DNA of 64,000 nt from Alnus glutinosa (Eukaryota; Streptophyta; Magnoliopsida; Fagales; Betulaceae), in the NCBI RefSeq assembly GCF_958979055.1, contig NC_084893.1, forward strand, positions 28,370,487-28,434,486, written 5' to 3'. The position numbers and the translations under genes are program-made. Of this stretch, positions 45,438 to 58,260 are shown in pieces (positions within the stretch are counted from its first letter, which is position 1; every line of letters begins with the position of its first letter). Under the pieces are notes generated by a model. The model was not told where the DNA came from and ran no database searches. It saw nothing but the letters and a program-made list of their open reading frames with translations.

Positions 45438-48315
45438 ATGCCTGGAAGTGATCAAAATTGCGATGTTCTCAAAGAACCACGTCTTGTGGAGAGGAAGTTC
45501 TTGGCCAGGCCACAGCATGAAGGAGCTGGCGCCATTGTTAGGAGGAGCATAGGACGGTAAGAGAGTGATCACTGATCATACTGACGTACGTGAGTGAAGC
45601 TTTGAGCAATTTGAGCTAATGGGATATATATATATATATACTTCTGGTTTTTGCAGGTTTGAGCTGAGATACTTTGATCCTTTTCTTGCCCTGGATGAAT
45701 TCTCAGGTGGGTTGTCTCTGTTTTCCCCTGTTTCTTCATGAAATGTAATGGGTCGCCTGTCTATATGCATATATATAGTTTCGTTTTGACAAGATTTTGT
45801 TATTTTGAATGTTGCAGTTACTGCTCCTGCTGGATTTCCTGATCATCCACACAGAGGTTTGATTATTGGCCTTTTTGTTTTTTTTTTTCTCTCACTTTTG
45901 TGAATTAACTCTGCCTGTTGAAATTAAAATAGGACGATTCTCATCATTGATTCTTCTTTTTCCTCTGAGCAGGGTTTGAGACAGTGACATACATGTTGCA
46001 GGTATCTCCCTTTTTTATAATTGTGCGCATGCGATCACCACTACTTTTCTTTTCATATATGGTACATAAAAAAAAGAAACAAATAAATACCCACCACAAA
46101 GTTGGTCAAGATTTTACATTAAAATGGTCGGAACACTCGGTTATTATATAAATCATGAGATAGATAAAGAGAAGAAAAAAAAAATGTATTTCCAACCATC
46201 TTCAACCATTTTCATGGGACAAAGTTTTCATCAAAGCTGGACAAATTTCCTCCATTTCAGTCTACTAAACTGACATGCATCAAAATACTCGTTATTATCA
46301 AAAAGTAAAAATCGCATATATTTTAGATATAAGTCAGTTTACGAGGCTGAATTGAAGAAATTCTTCCAATCTAATTTAGAAGACGGGATGGGTGTTGGAA
46401 TCCAATCTAATAGCAGCTGGCTGGCAATGTATCTGTAATAGGTCAGCTAATGAGACCCAACACATGCGCTATCCTAATCACACAACTGTACAGGGTTGAC
46501 CTGACCTTTGTTGCGGAGTCGGGACCATGTAGTTGGCAGGAAATATGTTAAAACAGACAAGAAAGACAAAGCATGAGTAGTGACAACTATTTTTTCTTTT
46601 TGTTTTTCAGTGGGTCTTTAATTAATTAATTAATTAAAACTTGTAGTTTTAGAGGTGGGTTGCACTTGCCTTAATTGAAAACAATTGTTTGAGTCATCAG
46701 GGATCGGTCGCACATGAAGATTTTGAAGGGCATAAGGGGACAATAGGAGCCGGTGACTTGCAGTGGATGACTGCAGGAAGAGGGATTGTCCACTCAGAAA
46801 TGCCTGCCGCCCAGGGAACTCAAAAGGGCTTACAGTTGTGGATCAACCTCTCCTCCAAGCATAAAATGTAAGTAATTGACCCCCCCTTGACACACATATA
46901 TGACATATGTTTGATGTCACTATGTTGTAATTCTAAAGCACAATGGTATTCATGTGCTGTCAATGAAAAAGTCATACAGAGATCGCCAACAATCTGCACA
47001 ATAAATATGAGAGAGCTAAGAATACTAGCAGCAAACTCTCTTGTTGTTTTCTAACTAAACTTGGATAGAACTTTAGCTAGCTTTATTCTTATTTTATTAA
47101 AAAATAAAAAATAAAGGCTTTGTCTTTCCTCTAGCATTAGTTCGAAAAAATATTTAAATGATATAGAAAAATGATAAGAAAAGCTATGGTGAGGTTTATT
47201 TGAATAGAGAAGTAAAAAGTATATTAGTTCCTTAAATTTAAAGAAAAATCTAAGGGAAGCTGTTGCCATGCTTGGACAGGTGGGCATTATACTAACTCTG
47301 AGTAGCAAGTTGTTGAGAATCGGTATCCGAAAAAGTCAGAATAGTTTTAAAATTTTCTAAGGAGAATATGCAGTTGTCACATACCACAGCGATCATTGGT
47401 CATCATGGAACCTTTTCCAAAGTTGCTTTTGAAATTTGAATGAACCACCATATGGACCATATTGCGTGTGTGCATACCAGCCAGAAATGGCCAACCTGAA
47501 CACGGTGCCTTTATACTCATATCCCATTATGAAGAAGTGGACTTCTGTCATGATAGATACTAGCTTTGAACTTCTGTCATATAAGTTTATAACCACCCTT
47601 GGGAATTAATGACCCTTTTTCCGTTACTATAACATCTTGAAGGTCCTTTCATGGCTTTCAAAGTCCAAACTTTGCTTGATTTTTTGCTAAAAGAAATGAA
47701 CACAAGTACTATATATAACAGTCGGCTTGTGTTGTTTTTTTGGGGAATTTAGAGGTACCCAATTGTCCAAAACTTCATCTGATTGAGTTCTGTTTTTGGT
47801 CTGATCACAGGATTGAACCAAGGTACCAAGAAGTGCCGAGTAAAAACATTGCTGAAGCTGTCGAAGATGGGATCAAGGTTAGAGTTATAGCCGGCGAGGC
47901 CTTGGGAACAAAATCACCAATCTACACAAGAACCCCAACAATGTACTTGGACTTCACCCTCAAACCAGGAAATCACCTGCAGCAACCAGTCCCAACATCA
48001 TGGAATGCGTTTGTGTATGTGTTGGAGGGCGAAGGCGTGTTTGGAAATCTGAAATCTTCGGCTGCCTCAGCCCACCACCTTCTTCTTCTGGGAACAGGGG
48101 ATGGCTTGGAGGCGTGGAACAACTCCTCCAAACCCCTCAGATTCATTTTAGTTGGGGGTGAACCGTTGGGAGAGCCACTGGTGCAGTATGGTCCCTTTGT
48201 GATGAACACCCAGGAAGAGATCGACAAAACCATTGATGACTTTGAGAATTGCGTCAATGGATTTGAGAAAGCAAGGCATTGGAGATCAGAAAGCGCGCTC
48301 AGTCTTGAAATGTAG
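45438..48315 (+). CDS. PRN: Pirin-like cupin protein, 6 exons, 302 aa
   Basis: Pirins are two-domain beta-barrel (cupin) Fe(II) proteins of cytosol and nucleus; some have quercetinase activity, and Arabidopsis PRN1 interacts with the G-alpha subunit GPA1. Exons: 45438-45556, 45657-45706, 45818-45856, 45973-46001, 46701-46867, 47811-48315. They total 909 nt, in phase. Metal ligands are all present: HPH (His66, His68) in GFPDHPHRGFETVTYML and VHSE (His110, Glu112) in AGDLQWMTAGRGIVHSE. The C-terminal half forms the second cupin (PTMYLDFTLKPGNHLQQPVP onwards). It matches the family in length (290-310 aa). Nothing is missing. The ATG choice is given by the TATA position. The exact paralog cannot be named from sequence alone. 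Confidence 0.93.
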
Positions 48316-49952
48316 CTCTAAATTGCCTTCTTTGGAATTTCTTGGTAGATTCCATATGGAGTAGTAAGGAAATAAAATGTTGTTTCTCAAAATTTGTATA
48401 AGAAAATTTTATCACCACCAATCCACCATTTTTTTTGATAAACCAATCCACCATTTTGATGACCTTATCAAATACCCTTTTTAGTCTTTGATATTTAGCC
48501 CAGGTTTCTTTGGAGTTTATTGGCCGGTGTTAAAAAGTATTAATTAAATGATTAAATTCACTATTTTTTATTTGTTTAAGTTTAATTTTAGGATAAATAG
48601 TAGATTGACATGCACAATATCATAGTAAGCTTTGAATTTCACCTGCTATCTCAATTAAATATTACACATTTTGGACCTTAATTATTAAAAGAAAGTTTGA
48701 GTCTATGCGTGAGAAAAATATTATAATATTAATTAAAGTGTTAAATTCGCTATTTTCTATCCGTTTAACTTTTTAGAATAAATGAGGGTGTGACACAAAA
48801 TAAGAAATAAATATATATTTTTTAACAAAATTTGTTTCGGAAAACTTATGATTCGGTTAAGTTATAGTAAATCACAATATATCTCAAAATTTGATCAGAA
48901 AAACTCTTTTAAGTTACCACCACTTATTTTGATGTGCTCCTTTCCATTAGATTAAACTCCATGTATAAATGTATGCACGTTTGCTTCCTCCTTTTTTTTT
49001 GTTCGTTTTCATCATACCAGATCTCTTTCCACCACATTTTCTCATTTTTATTGAAACAATTTAAATAAGTAACATTGATTTTTTAACAGAATTTGACTTC
49101 AGAGATTGATTTGTAATTATAGTTTATCACAACGACTTTCCATGAACTTTTTAAATCATAGAGAGTGATTTGTAATTATGGCATACTCTAGGGATCAATG
49201 GTGCAATTATCCCTTAAATATTTTTGAGATTGAAAAAAAATATTTTTTAATGATAGAAAATGATTGGATTGTATAAAAAGTTGTGTGTAATGATTAGTGT
49301 TATGAAAATTAATGTTGGTAATAATTGAAATAATCATGACATTTGAATATCGACATTTGAATATTTAAATTCGGGTTTTATTCGGGTTGGACGTGGGTTT
49401 TCGAATTTTTGAATAAAACCTAATTAGAATATTAAAAAAATTTCAAACCAAACAGTAATCCTCCAAACTCCCTATTTTTAATATCAACTCCTTCAAACAA
49501 CTAAAAATTGGAATGGCTCGCCGGACACCCCCTAAACCTCTCCTCCACCCCTTTTTTATATTATACTTACAGTTTTAAGTGACTTTTAAGAATAATTTTT
49601 TTTTTTTTTAATTTAAAAAAAAAAAACCCAATTAAAACATACCGATATGAAGCCAGTGAAGCTTCTGAATTACCTGACCCATATCACACGAAAACTAGAG
49701 AAAAAAAAATTCACAGCTTAACAAAAAGAGTAAAGAGAGAGAGAGAAAACATGGCCCACTCACCCACTCCCATTATGTGTCAGTTTCCGATTTGCTGAAG
49801 CATATATTCTCTCCTTTGACCTTTTTCAATTTCCCATTTGGATCCTCTCCGGTTTTAGTAGTTAGAACATTTTTAGGGATAAAAATGTACTTTCATATTC
49901 CATAAAAATGTGAATGTACAGTTTTACCCCTAAAAAATTAAAAATATACTAA
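48316..49952. other. Pirin 3' flank and intergenic, no gene seen
   Basis: The pirin 3' UTR likely ends near an AATAAAATG sequence at 48371. The rest is AT-rich. Two stretches with TTAATTAAAT(G/T)(A/G)TTAAATTC near 48538 and 48730 resemble each other, suggesting two copies of a decayed repeat. The XYLT promoter lies in the last few hundred bases, with a GA-rich run at 49734-49748. Confidence 0.4.
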
Positions 49953-50042
49953 TTGGAACTCCACGTCTTCAACAAACCACCACCGCAACAACAACAACAA
50001 CAGCAGACACACGAAAACACAATACAAAAGAAAAGAAATACG

Positions 50043-51180
50043 ATGAAGAACAAGACGAACGTTCTGCTGGCGAAGATCGTCGTCTTCCTCTTCGCACTCA
50101 ACTCCGTCTCCCTCTGCCTCTACCAGTTTACCTTCAAAAATTCATCGCCCTCCCCCAACCACGGCCTTAACTACCCCAACCGTCGCAACCGTTCCGGCGC
50201 CAATCTCAAGCCATGGCCCATCCTCCCTTCCTACCTCCCCTGGTCCCACCACTCCCCCCCGGCCCCACGCTCCTGCGAGGCCTTCTTCGGAAACGGCTTC
50301 TCTCGCCGCCTCGACCCTCTCCCCCCCACAAATCCTGACGAGCATCCCAGGGGATGGTTCAGGTGCTGGCACAGCGAGACCCTGCAGAGCTCCATTTGTG
50401 AGGGTGGGTCGGTCCGGATGGTCCCCGAGAGGATCAAGGTGTCCAGGGGAGGGGAGGGGTTGGGGGAGGTGATAGGGCGGGGAGAGGAGGAGGAGCTTCC
50501 GGAGTTCCAGAACGGGGCGTTCGAGGTCGACGGCGGTGTTGGGTTTCTGGGTCCGCCGCGTGGCCTCGTGGACGGTGAGTTCCTGGACCGGTACGTGCCG
50601 GAGGGGCAGATCGTCAAGCACACCATGCGGGATCTGATCCGGTCCGTCCAGGTCGTCGGGCCGGGCGAGTTTCAGTGCCACGAGGTTTGGGGGTTTAGTC
50701 AGTGTTTTTTCTTTTGTTTGCTGGCTTTTGGAATTTGAGTTTCTATTCGTGGATTAAAGTTGATTAGCGAGGGCTTTTGATTTCATTTATGGATTTGGTC
50801 GCTGATTTGGGAATTAATCATTGGCTGGGTGGGTTTGGGGATAAAGTTTCCATCTTTGAGTGTTGGCGCTGGTTTGGTTAGTTTTGATTTGTCAGTTTTT
50901 TTTGGGTATATGGAAGCGTTGATCGTGAAGATTCTGATGGGTTTTTAATGATCTCGTGTTGGATTAAATGCTAATGTTGTTTTAAGAAATTAATGCTTGA
51001 TTTTCTTCTGGATTGATGTGTAAGTGATGTAATGCGGTTTTGAATACCCAATTGTGAATCATCCAAAAATTGGAAGTTTCCAAAGAAAAAAGACTAAGAT
51101 TAAGTATGACCTAAATCTACGGCTGTTAAACTTTATGTAGGGCAAATGAATCTAATTATCAAATTTGTTTCTTTTTTTGG

Positions 51181-51218
<38 letters not shown>

Positions 51219-53385
51219 ACTTGCAGTGGGTTGAGGAGCCTACGCTTTTGGTGACGCGCTTTGAGTATGCAAACCTTTTCCACACTATTACAGATTGGTA
51301 CAGTGCATACGTATCTTCAAGAGTTACTGGGTTGCCTAATCGACCTAAGTTGGTTTTTGTGGATGGCCACTGTATGGTATGTGTGGTCGATTCTGCATAG
51401 CTTCTTTCTTTTGTAGTATGTCGGTTTCATTTGTATTGTTTAAGAATACTTGATAATGCTCATACGAATACTTAGTTCTGACTTTTGTCAGCTTGTTATT
51501 TGTGGTTGAGTCAGTGGGGGAGTGGAGAATAATAAGAAAGAAAGACAGGAGCTTTAAGTTTTAGTGTTGTACAAATAGGAAGTAGCGAACTTTTGCAGAA
51601 CGAAGATGATGGAGGTTCTTGAGCAATAAAATTTGATGGAATTCATCTCATGGATTTTAGTGCAGAAATCTTGTATCGGATGGACGGCACTATAAAGTTT
51701 TAATTTTGCAAGGCAAAAATAGGACATGGATCCAACTTCTATGGACTTCTCATATGCATATTCTTAGAACGTTAACAGTAGTATAGGTATTTATACCCAT
51801 GCATGTTTAGAGAAGTATAAATGGTATACATGATGAGTGTGATTAAGTTTGTAAAAGAATTTTCATTAAGCCAGAAATTTACATTTTACTTATAGACCAT
51901 TATTTGAGTACATTTCTTTATCTATTTATGTTAAACAAGCACATTTAAAGATCCAGTAGATCCCCCCCACCCTCCCCCTTTTTTTTTGCTGTTGTGCAAA
52001 TTGCTGAGTGTGTGTATATATCTTTTTTTTATGATAAGTAATTGCAATTTTACTGTGTGTGTATATATATGTATTTATATGTATGTAAATATTTAATGCT
52101 CAACATCCAGTGAGTATTTGTTTCCTGCCTTCTCCAATGCTCAATCTCAGAACCTGTCAACCATTCTCTTCAAATAAAAAACACAACCTTCTGGACCCGA
52201 GTGATTGATGATCGACATTTTGTGGGGTGTCAATGATTACGAGCAATAGGATGCTATAATTATAGATATCACTAAAGGAGAAATGGAAGTGCTAGGATTT
52301 TTGAGAAATAATTACGACAAGGGTGCATAATTGTGTACCAGCTAATGTTATTCTTACATTCAACCTTTCTGAAACTGGTGGTTTTTTCCAGCAGGCGGAA
52401 CAGTTTCCTGTTGAGGGAAGAGAAGCTTATGTTGTTTTCAGTTAGCCTCTTAAACATGAATGATCTTCCATCAATTTGTTGGAAGAGTGTATGCTTATCA
52501 TTATCTTCTTCTTATAGTTCCAATGGGTGAATTTCGTGTCTGTGTTTTGTGTGAATATTCTGCCATTCTGCTCGTTTTTTTATCCTGTTTTATGTGCTTG
52601 GCCATGTTTAATTATCCGAATATCACTGATATCTCTCTTTTGGTGGAAATAATCAGGCACCCTTGGAAGAAACATGGAAAGCATTGTTTTCTAGTCTTCG
52701 ATATGCTAAAAACTTTAGTGGTCCAGTTTGTTTTCGCCATGCTATTCTTTCACCTTTGGGATATGAGACTGCACTATTTAAAGGGCTTACTCAAGAAATA
52801 AATTGTCATGGAGCATCTGCACATGACCTGTGGCAAAACCCTGACAACCAGAAAACTGCTCGATTATCTGAATTTGGGGAAATGATTAGAGCTGCTTTTG
52901 GGTTTTCTGTAAATAGACACCATGCTGAAAAGCCAGTCTCAGTCTCAGGTCATAATGTCCTCTTTGTTCGACGTGAAGATTATTTAGCTCATCCTCGTCA
53001 TGGTGGTAAAGTTGAATCAAGGCTTAGCAACGAAGAAGAAGTGTTTGATTCCTTAAAGGCCTGGGCATCGAACCATAAAGTGTGCAATATAAACCTTGTC
53101 AATGGATTGTTTGCACACATGTCCATGAAGGAGCAAGTTCGAGCCATTCAAGATGCTTCAGTTATTATTGGTGCTCATGGTGCAGGTCTGACTCACATAG
53201 TATCTGCATTGCCAAAAACTGTGATTCTGGAGATTATTAGCAGCCAATATAGACGGCCACATTTTGCTTTGATAGCCCGGTGGAAAGGGTTGGAATATCA
53301 TGCAATTCATCTTGACGGATCATATGCCAATCCACCAACTGTCATTGACAAGCTTAGCAGCAGAATGAGGAGCCTGGGATGCTGA
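50043..53385 (+). CDS. XYLT: Beta-1,2-xylosyltransferase (GT61), 3 exons, 506 aa
   Basis: Golgi type II membrane enzyme that adds beta-1,2-xylose from UDP-xylose to the core mannose of N-glycans. Exons: 50043-50684, 51227-51376, 52657-53385. They total 1521 nt, in phase. It has a short cytosolic tail and one membrane segment (about 8-27). It then shows the XYLT-typical KPWPILPSYLPW, SETLQSSICEG, EEEELPEFQNGAFEV and HTMRDL blocks. The GT61 core follows: WVEEPTLLVTRFEYANLFHT, FVDGHC, YETALFKGL, VLFVRREDYLAHPRHGGK, SMKEQVRAIQDASVIIGAHG and the C-terminal SLGC. It is slightly shorter than the 534-aa Arabidopsis enzyme; the difference lies in the acidic stem region. Exon 1 is far more GC-rich than the rest. 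The start is the ATG at 50043, chosen by alignment; an upstream in-frame ATG at 49953 encodes a Gln-rich leader unlike XYLT. Confidence 0.95.
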
Positions 53386-54030
53386 AATGTGTTTGGTTTT
53401 GGCTGAATTCGATTTATCTTGTTGGAGGTGATAGGAAACATTCTCTGATTCGGTGTCTATTTGAACGCCATCATTCCTGTTTCCTAGAGAAATGATGAAG
53501 AGACAGAAAATTGGATTTACTTTCTAATGGTTAGATGCAATCTGTGGTCAACTCAAAAGAGGGCAGTTTTTTTTTTAGTTTTTCCCTTTGCAATTCAAAG
53601 CACACTTATCATTGAGAGGTGGCTGGATTATACACTGAAGGTCTGGCACAGTGGTATGTCATCTTCGAAGCCATGATTCTTGTTTCGGTCAATTTTTCCA
53701 TGCCTTTGGGTAAGAAGCTGATAGGAGTCATAATTTTTCTTGTAAACTAATTCTTTGTTACTGACACGAGTGTCTTCTTGTACAATAGATCGATTCACTA
53801 CCTAATTTAAATCAGAATTCTTTGAAACAGCAATGGTGTTTACTGCTTCGAATCGAGATGAATATTCTCTGTATTTTTCTAGCAATATTCATCAATTGAG
53901 ATGTAGTAAAGTGCTTAGCATTTTTGTTATGCTAATTTTACTGTATCACACGATTCAATGGCAATTGATATTGGTCTGCATTTGGCGATGGATTTGACAC
54001 TTTTTTTTTTTTTTTCTTGGAGTAGGTCGA
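53386..54030. other. XYLT 3' UTR and flank
   Basis: 3' untranslated and downstream sequence. Pieces of this region recur, in order, at 57841-58115, 58189-58260 and 59002-59136, which marks it as the source of the XYLT-derived relics. It ends in a T run just before the repeat beginning at 54031. Confidence 0.6.
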
Positions 54031-55310
54031 TTGTAACGCCCCCAAACCGCTAAGGGTTAGATTCGTCCATTTTCAAACACCAATCTGCAAAGATTCATAA
54101 GCTCTACTAAGTAACCTAGCTAATATGTTGAATTAAGTAAATTACTAGAAAATAATTTTAAAATTCAGAGCTTCAATAAATGCGGAAACGATTATTTCGA
54201 AAAGAGTAATAATGTTTAATACAATAATTGAAATGCAAAGGAACTGGATTTATTGTGCAAGTGCACTTATTAAGGTAACAGAAAAATAATATCCTACTGT
54301 TAGCCTAGATCTCATCCCAGCCGCCTAGGTCTCTCTGTTTATATCCTGAAAACAAAACAAAATAAGAGGTGAGCGAGAAATGCTCAGTAAGGTAACCCTC
54401 AACCATAAAACGGTTGAGTTAACTTCATTTTCTTTAAAACAATTATTAAAACACACTTGAAATCTAAATTTCTAGAATACAAATAATAAATTCAGCATTT
54501 TACTTAACACATAAAATTACTGGTTGATAAATAAATTTCTCATATGTAGGGCGCATGTACACTATTACGCCCTGTGTACTAGGGTTGCGCGGTCTACTGC
54601 GACCTTAGGCAGGGAAACTGTGGCCACAGGCCCTACCCCGTCAGCTAATTAATTGAAGTGCACTTAGCATGACATAGGGATGGATCCGCTTTCTCTAAGT
54701 CCTTGAGCGGTTACGCTTCCATCCAAGCAACGGTACCGAGCTAAAACTCTGAAAATCTTTGTGAATATCTCTGGGGCCAAAATAATAATCTTCTCCACAC
54801 ACGTGCCTCATTTGTAAAAAAAATCTCATCCTCATAAATTATTCTTATTCCTTTGATAACTCTGAAGGCAACGTGTGGGGAGAGTTTTTGCTCTCCTTTT
54901 CTCATTAATTTCAAAAAGCTGTAATTTCCCGTCTCGAGAACTAACTAAGCAATTTACTAATAATTAGAAAATTCTTTATAACCAAAGTTTCTCTTAAAAC
55001 TGTGATTTCGGTTTATACCAACAACTTTTATTTCAAAATTATTTTTAAAACAGTCATTCATGCATTAATATAATTTGAAATACGGAACAAAAACAATTTA
55101 TTTCAAATATGCTAATAAAATGATAAAGTAATATGACATAAAACAATTTGAGAAGGGGTAGAGGATCCCTTACCTCGATACTGCTACTGAAAAGACTGCT
55201 CTGAAATAACAACTACCTGAATTGATAAAACTTAACTATGTCAGCCTTAGGCTAGAATACACCTCCTAAATAGAATTGGATCTAACACATCCCGGCTTCC
55301 TGGTCTCTAC
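54031..55310. mobile_element. Probable LTR or solo-LTR-like repeat
   Basis: It begins TGTAACGCCCCCAAACCGC, a form common at plant LTR ends, and contains segments such as GGTGAGCGAGAAATGCTCAG and a moderately GC-rich block (54545-54740). No internal coding domain, PBS or second LTR is seen, and no TSD was found, so the right boundary is uncertain; AACACATCCCGGCTTCC near 55287 is one candidate. It could instead be a fragment of a larger retroelement. Confidence 0.45.
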
Positions 55311-56549
55311 CTATATCATGATTATATGCGTTTTATTATTATTAGAAATTTATTAAACGATATTTGAGTGCGTGTTTTAGGTTTCATGCAAATTCTTATA
55401 TTGTATTCATAAAACATGATATTTGTCCACTTTAAAAAAATATGTTCTTAGAAATATTATTAGTTCAAATTAAAATCAGGAGAAAAGATGTTAAAATTAA
55501 TATACTTTAAAGTAGCTCCATAAAATTACAATAGGAAATTATCAACTACATGTAAGAGGAAGGAAGGAGAGAGACAAAAAAGAAAAGAATTAACAAAATT
55601 ATCCATCCATTGACTTGCTATCAAGAAAGTAGGAACAAAAGAAAAGAAGAAAATAATCGAGGCTAATCACGATGTGAAAGGCAACGGTAAACAGAGAAAA
55701 AAAGAAAAGAAACAAAAGGACATTAATACATGGTGAGATGCTGACATACCTGCAGTGTTTTTGAGGGAGACAAAGGTTACAAAAATTTCTTGAGAGAGAG
55801 AGAGAGAGAGAGAGACGGTTGAGAAATTTATGAGGGAATAAGAGAGGCCGATGGCTTTAGATGCAAAGAGGGGGTATTTTAATATACTTAAACTAAAATA
55901 ATAATAATGGGTAAAATTTCGTAAATGTCCGGAATTTCTATTTAAAATAAATATTGTCTCTTTTATAGATTTTGAGAAAAATATTAAATTGTGATACCGT
56001 ATTAAAATTCTTTAAATGCAGCTTCTAAAATTTTCCTTTGTCATTTAATTAATCAGTGGTTAATATTTTGAGGAATTAATGAAATTTAAAATTTTGTTCT
56101 CTAAAAGAAAAAATTATTGCCCATGGCTAATGAAATTACATAAATCTCCCTAAAAGAATGTAAGAACAGAAAAGGTGGATGAGTACCGGGAGATTTGTTG
56201 GAATGCATTATAATTGAGAGTTTGGATTAATAGACTACAAGTTTACAACCCTTGATAAATTCAAATATGTTATGATGCGGTTGATGATCGAAGGGTGGCG
56301 TGATCTTGTTGAGGTGCGGATATATCAGATAAGTGAGGATATGAAATTTGAATCCATATCAGTAGTGGACGTGAATGGGTTTGTTTTAGTCTTTTGAAAG
56401 CCTTCATCCTGGATTTGTACGTTTTTCGTATATATGCCGGGAAAAGTGCCTCAAAGCTAGTTTTAGAATTTGGTTGCAGTTAAGAATCCTAGAAGTAGTA
56501 AGCAGTCCAATCACCATTAGAATTTGCTCCCTGGAAAATTTTCATAATA
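55311..56549. other. F-box gene 5' flank, no gene seen
   Basis: AT-rich with a (GA)n tract near 55792-55816 and A/G-rich runs at 55553-55720. No conserved frame. The F-box promoter must lie in the last 200-300 bp, but no clear TATA box was identified. Confidence 0.4.
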
Positions 56550-56573
56550 TTGCTTTTCCACTGGCACCGATCA

Positions 56574-57665
56574 ATGGCTCCGGTGTCTTGGTCTGATGAC
56601 CTCCCAGAGGGCCTGCTTCAGATGATCTTGAGGCAGCCAACAGACGTGGTTAGTCTTTACCACTACCGCGACGTGTGTCGTTCATGGCGGTCGGTTGTCG
56701 ACAAGCTGTTACAGTCTTCACCTCCGGCTCCACACCTACTTGTCTATGAAAAGCGAATTGACAACACTATAGAACGCGTACGGTTGTTAAATATTTTCAC
56801 CGGCGACTCGAGCATTTGTGAAATTCCCGAGTTCAAGACTGGTGATGGGCAGCCCTTGTTGCCCACAAGCGTCTACTCCTGCCATGGTTGGCTGCTAATG
56901 GATTGCACAGCATGCATGAATCACGCCCATGATATCTGTCTCTACAACCCATTCTCAAGGGCTCGGATTCAGCTCCCTCCGTTCATATTTGACCACTCTC
57001 TAGATACCCGGGAAATCAAACTTGTTCTATCAGCTAAACAGACACAGCCAAGTTCAATTGCTTTAGCTATTCGTCAGGGGCAATGTCTTCATGAAAAATT
57101 CATGTTTTGGAAACCAGGAGACGAGGAATGGACACCCATTGATAATTCTTGCAAGAAGCGGATGTGGGTTGGTGATATTATAAGCTTCAAGGGTGGATTC
57201 TGTGCAATTGACTTCTACGGGAACGTTACGCAATTCGAGTTGAGTCCTGTTCCTCGTGCCACAAAAATTCCAACTCGTAATAAAAATGGCGAGACGCTTC
57301 TTTTTGGCTATCTGGTGGAATCGCTATCTGGGGATCTGTTGATGGTTCGTAAAGCTTTGAGCTTCCAGGTTTGCAAATTGGATTGGGAGAGGATGGAGTG
57401 GGATGAGATCACGAGCTTGGGTGATGAAGCAATTTTCTTGGCTCGTAATGAATCTGTGTGCATACGAGCTGGTGAATCTACCGTATACAGACCCAATTGC
57501 ATCTATTTCACAGATGATGCGGTGGCATTGGATATCTTCAAAGACTCAAGGCGCAAAGAGAAATTTGGGGTATACGACATGGCAAATAAAACCCTCCATC
57601 GGTTCCCTTACTATTTTCCGTGTCACGTTAGTCTACGCCACCGATGGTTCGCAATGCACTTGTAG
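56574..57665 (+). CDS. F-box protein with DUF295-type C-terminus, intronless, 363 aa
   Basis: Likely substrate-recognition subunit of an SCF (SKP1-cullin-F-box) ubiquitin ligase. The F-box occupies about residues 7-50 (SWSDDLPEGLLQMILRQP, then YRDVCRSWRSVVD, with the LP and W-R-S-V landmarks). The C-terminal half has DUF295-like features: the CYNPFS-type LYNPFSRARIQLP, the FKGGFCAIDFYGNVTQFEL block, LVESLSGDLLMV, FQVCKLDWERMEWDEI, and a CIYFTDDAVALDIF segment close to the end. It is a single exon, usual for this expanding family. Of two in-frame ATGs the second (56574, TCAATGGCT) is chosen, since the first (56550) adds eight residues ahead of the usual F-box start. The target is unknown. Confidence 0.9.
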   Translation: MAPVSWSDDLPEGLLQMILRQPTDVVSLYHYRDVCRSWRSVVDKLLQSSPPAPHLLVYEKRIDNTIERVRLLNIFTGDSSICEIPEFKTGDGQPLLPTSVYSCHGWLLMDCTACMNHAHDICLYNPFSRARIQLPPFIFDHSLDTREIKLVLSAKQTQPSSIALAIRQGQCLHEKFMFWKPGDEEWTPIDNSCKKRMWVGDIISFKGGFCAIDFYGNVTQFELSPVPRATKIPTRNKNGETLLFGYLVESLSGDLLMVRKALSFQVCKLDWERMEWDEITSLGDEAIFLARNESVCIRAGESTVYRPNCIYFTDDAVALDIFKDSRRKEKFGVYDMANKTLHRFPYYFPCHVSLRHRWFAMHL

Positions 57666-57840
57666 CTGTAACTCCTTCAGGGTTTTCAAAAACGAATTGC
57701 ATTCTAAGTATTTGATTGAAAGCGGCAAAGACAACAGCTATTGTCTTTCGTCTCTGGTGCTTAGGCTGGGCACTTTGAAAGAACTCTGTTATCTTGCTAG
57801 TTTAATTATCATCTCCAGTATAGTTTCTTTAAATGCAGCA
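57666..57840. other. F-box gene 3' flank
   Basis: Presumed 3' UTR of the F-box gene. The 174-aa frame overlapping the end of the gene is a shadow in another phase. Confidence 0.4.
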
Positions 57841-58115
57841 ATTGTCATTTACAAGCTTAGCAGCATAATATGTGAATGTTCAAAACTGTTTGGTCTGAAT
57901 TCGATTTATGTTGTTGCCTGTAAGTAGGAAGTGACAGGGAACAACTTTCTCAGCTTTCTGCGTCTGTTTGTATGCCAATATGCCATCATTCCTCTTTCTT
58001 AGAAAATGAGCCTTATTTGCTTCTGCTACTCTTACAAGATTCTTTTGAAACAGCTATAATGTTTTCTTGCTTTGAACTGAGATGAATCATCCTATGTGCT
58101 TTTAGCAGGATGTAT
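57841..58115 (+). pseudogene. XYLT 3'-end relic, copy 2
   Basis: GTCATTTACAAGCTTAGCAG begins a stretch matching the last codons and 3' flank of XYLT (53340-53490). It includes CTGAATTCGATTTAT, GGAA/CA-type spacing and GCCATCATTCCT. Then TTTTGAAACAG onward matches 53820-53880. The reading frame and stop are not kept. It is degenerate and certainly not expressed as XYLT. Confidence 0.65.
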
Positions 58116-58188
58116 CGTGGGTTGGGTTAATGGGTTTTTGCAGCTTGTTCTGTGGGTTTGAAGAAATATACTCTTCCTCTTCTTGGGG

Positions 58189-58260
58189 AGACAAGCTTAG
58201 CAGCATAATGAGGAGCCTGGATGCTGAATTCGATTGTCTTGTTGCTGAGATGAGAAACTA
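58189..58260 (+). pseudogene. XYLT 3'-end relic, copy 3
   Basis: GACAAGCTTAGCAGCATAAT continues as GAGGAGCCTGGATGCTGAA, nearly identical to the XYLT C-terminal codons encoding RMRSLGC and its stop at about 53346-53385. One G is missing just before the stop region and a short stretch is deleted afterwards. It then matches the XYLT 3' UTR as TTCGATTGTCTTGTTG. Confidence 0.75.

Noticed and set aside
50142..50681. 179-aa and 131-aa minus-strand frames opposite XYLT exon 1
   Set aside because: They arise from the GC-rich composition of exon 1. The plus strand encodes clear XYLT, and the antisense products have no recognisable domain.
57403..57927. 174-aa frame overlapping the end of the F-box gene
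   Set aside because: It is in a different phase from the F-box protein and runs into XYLT-derived relic sequence; no domain.
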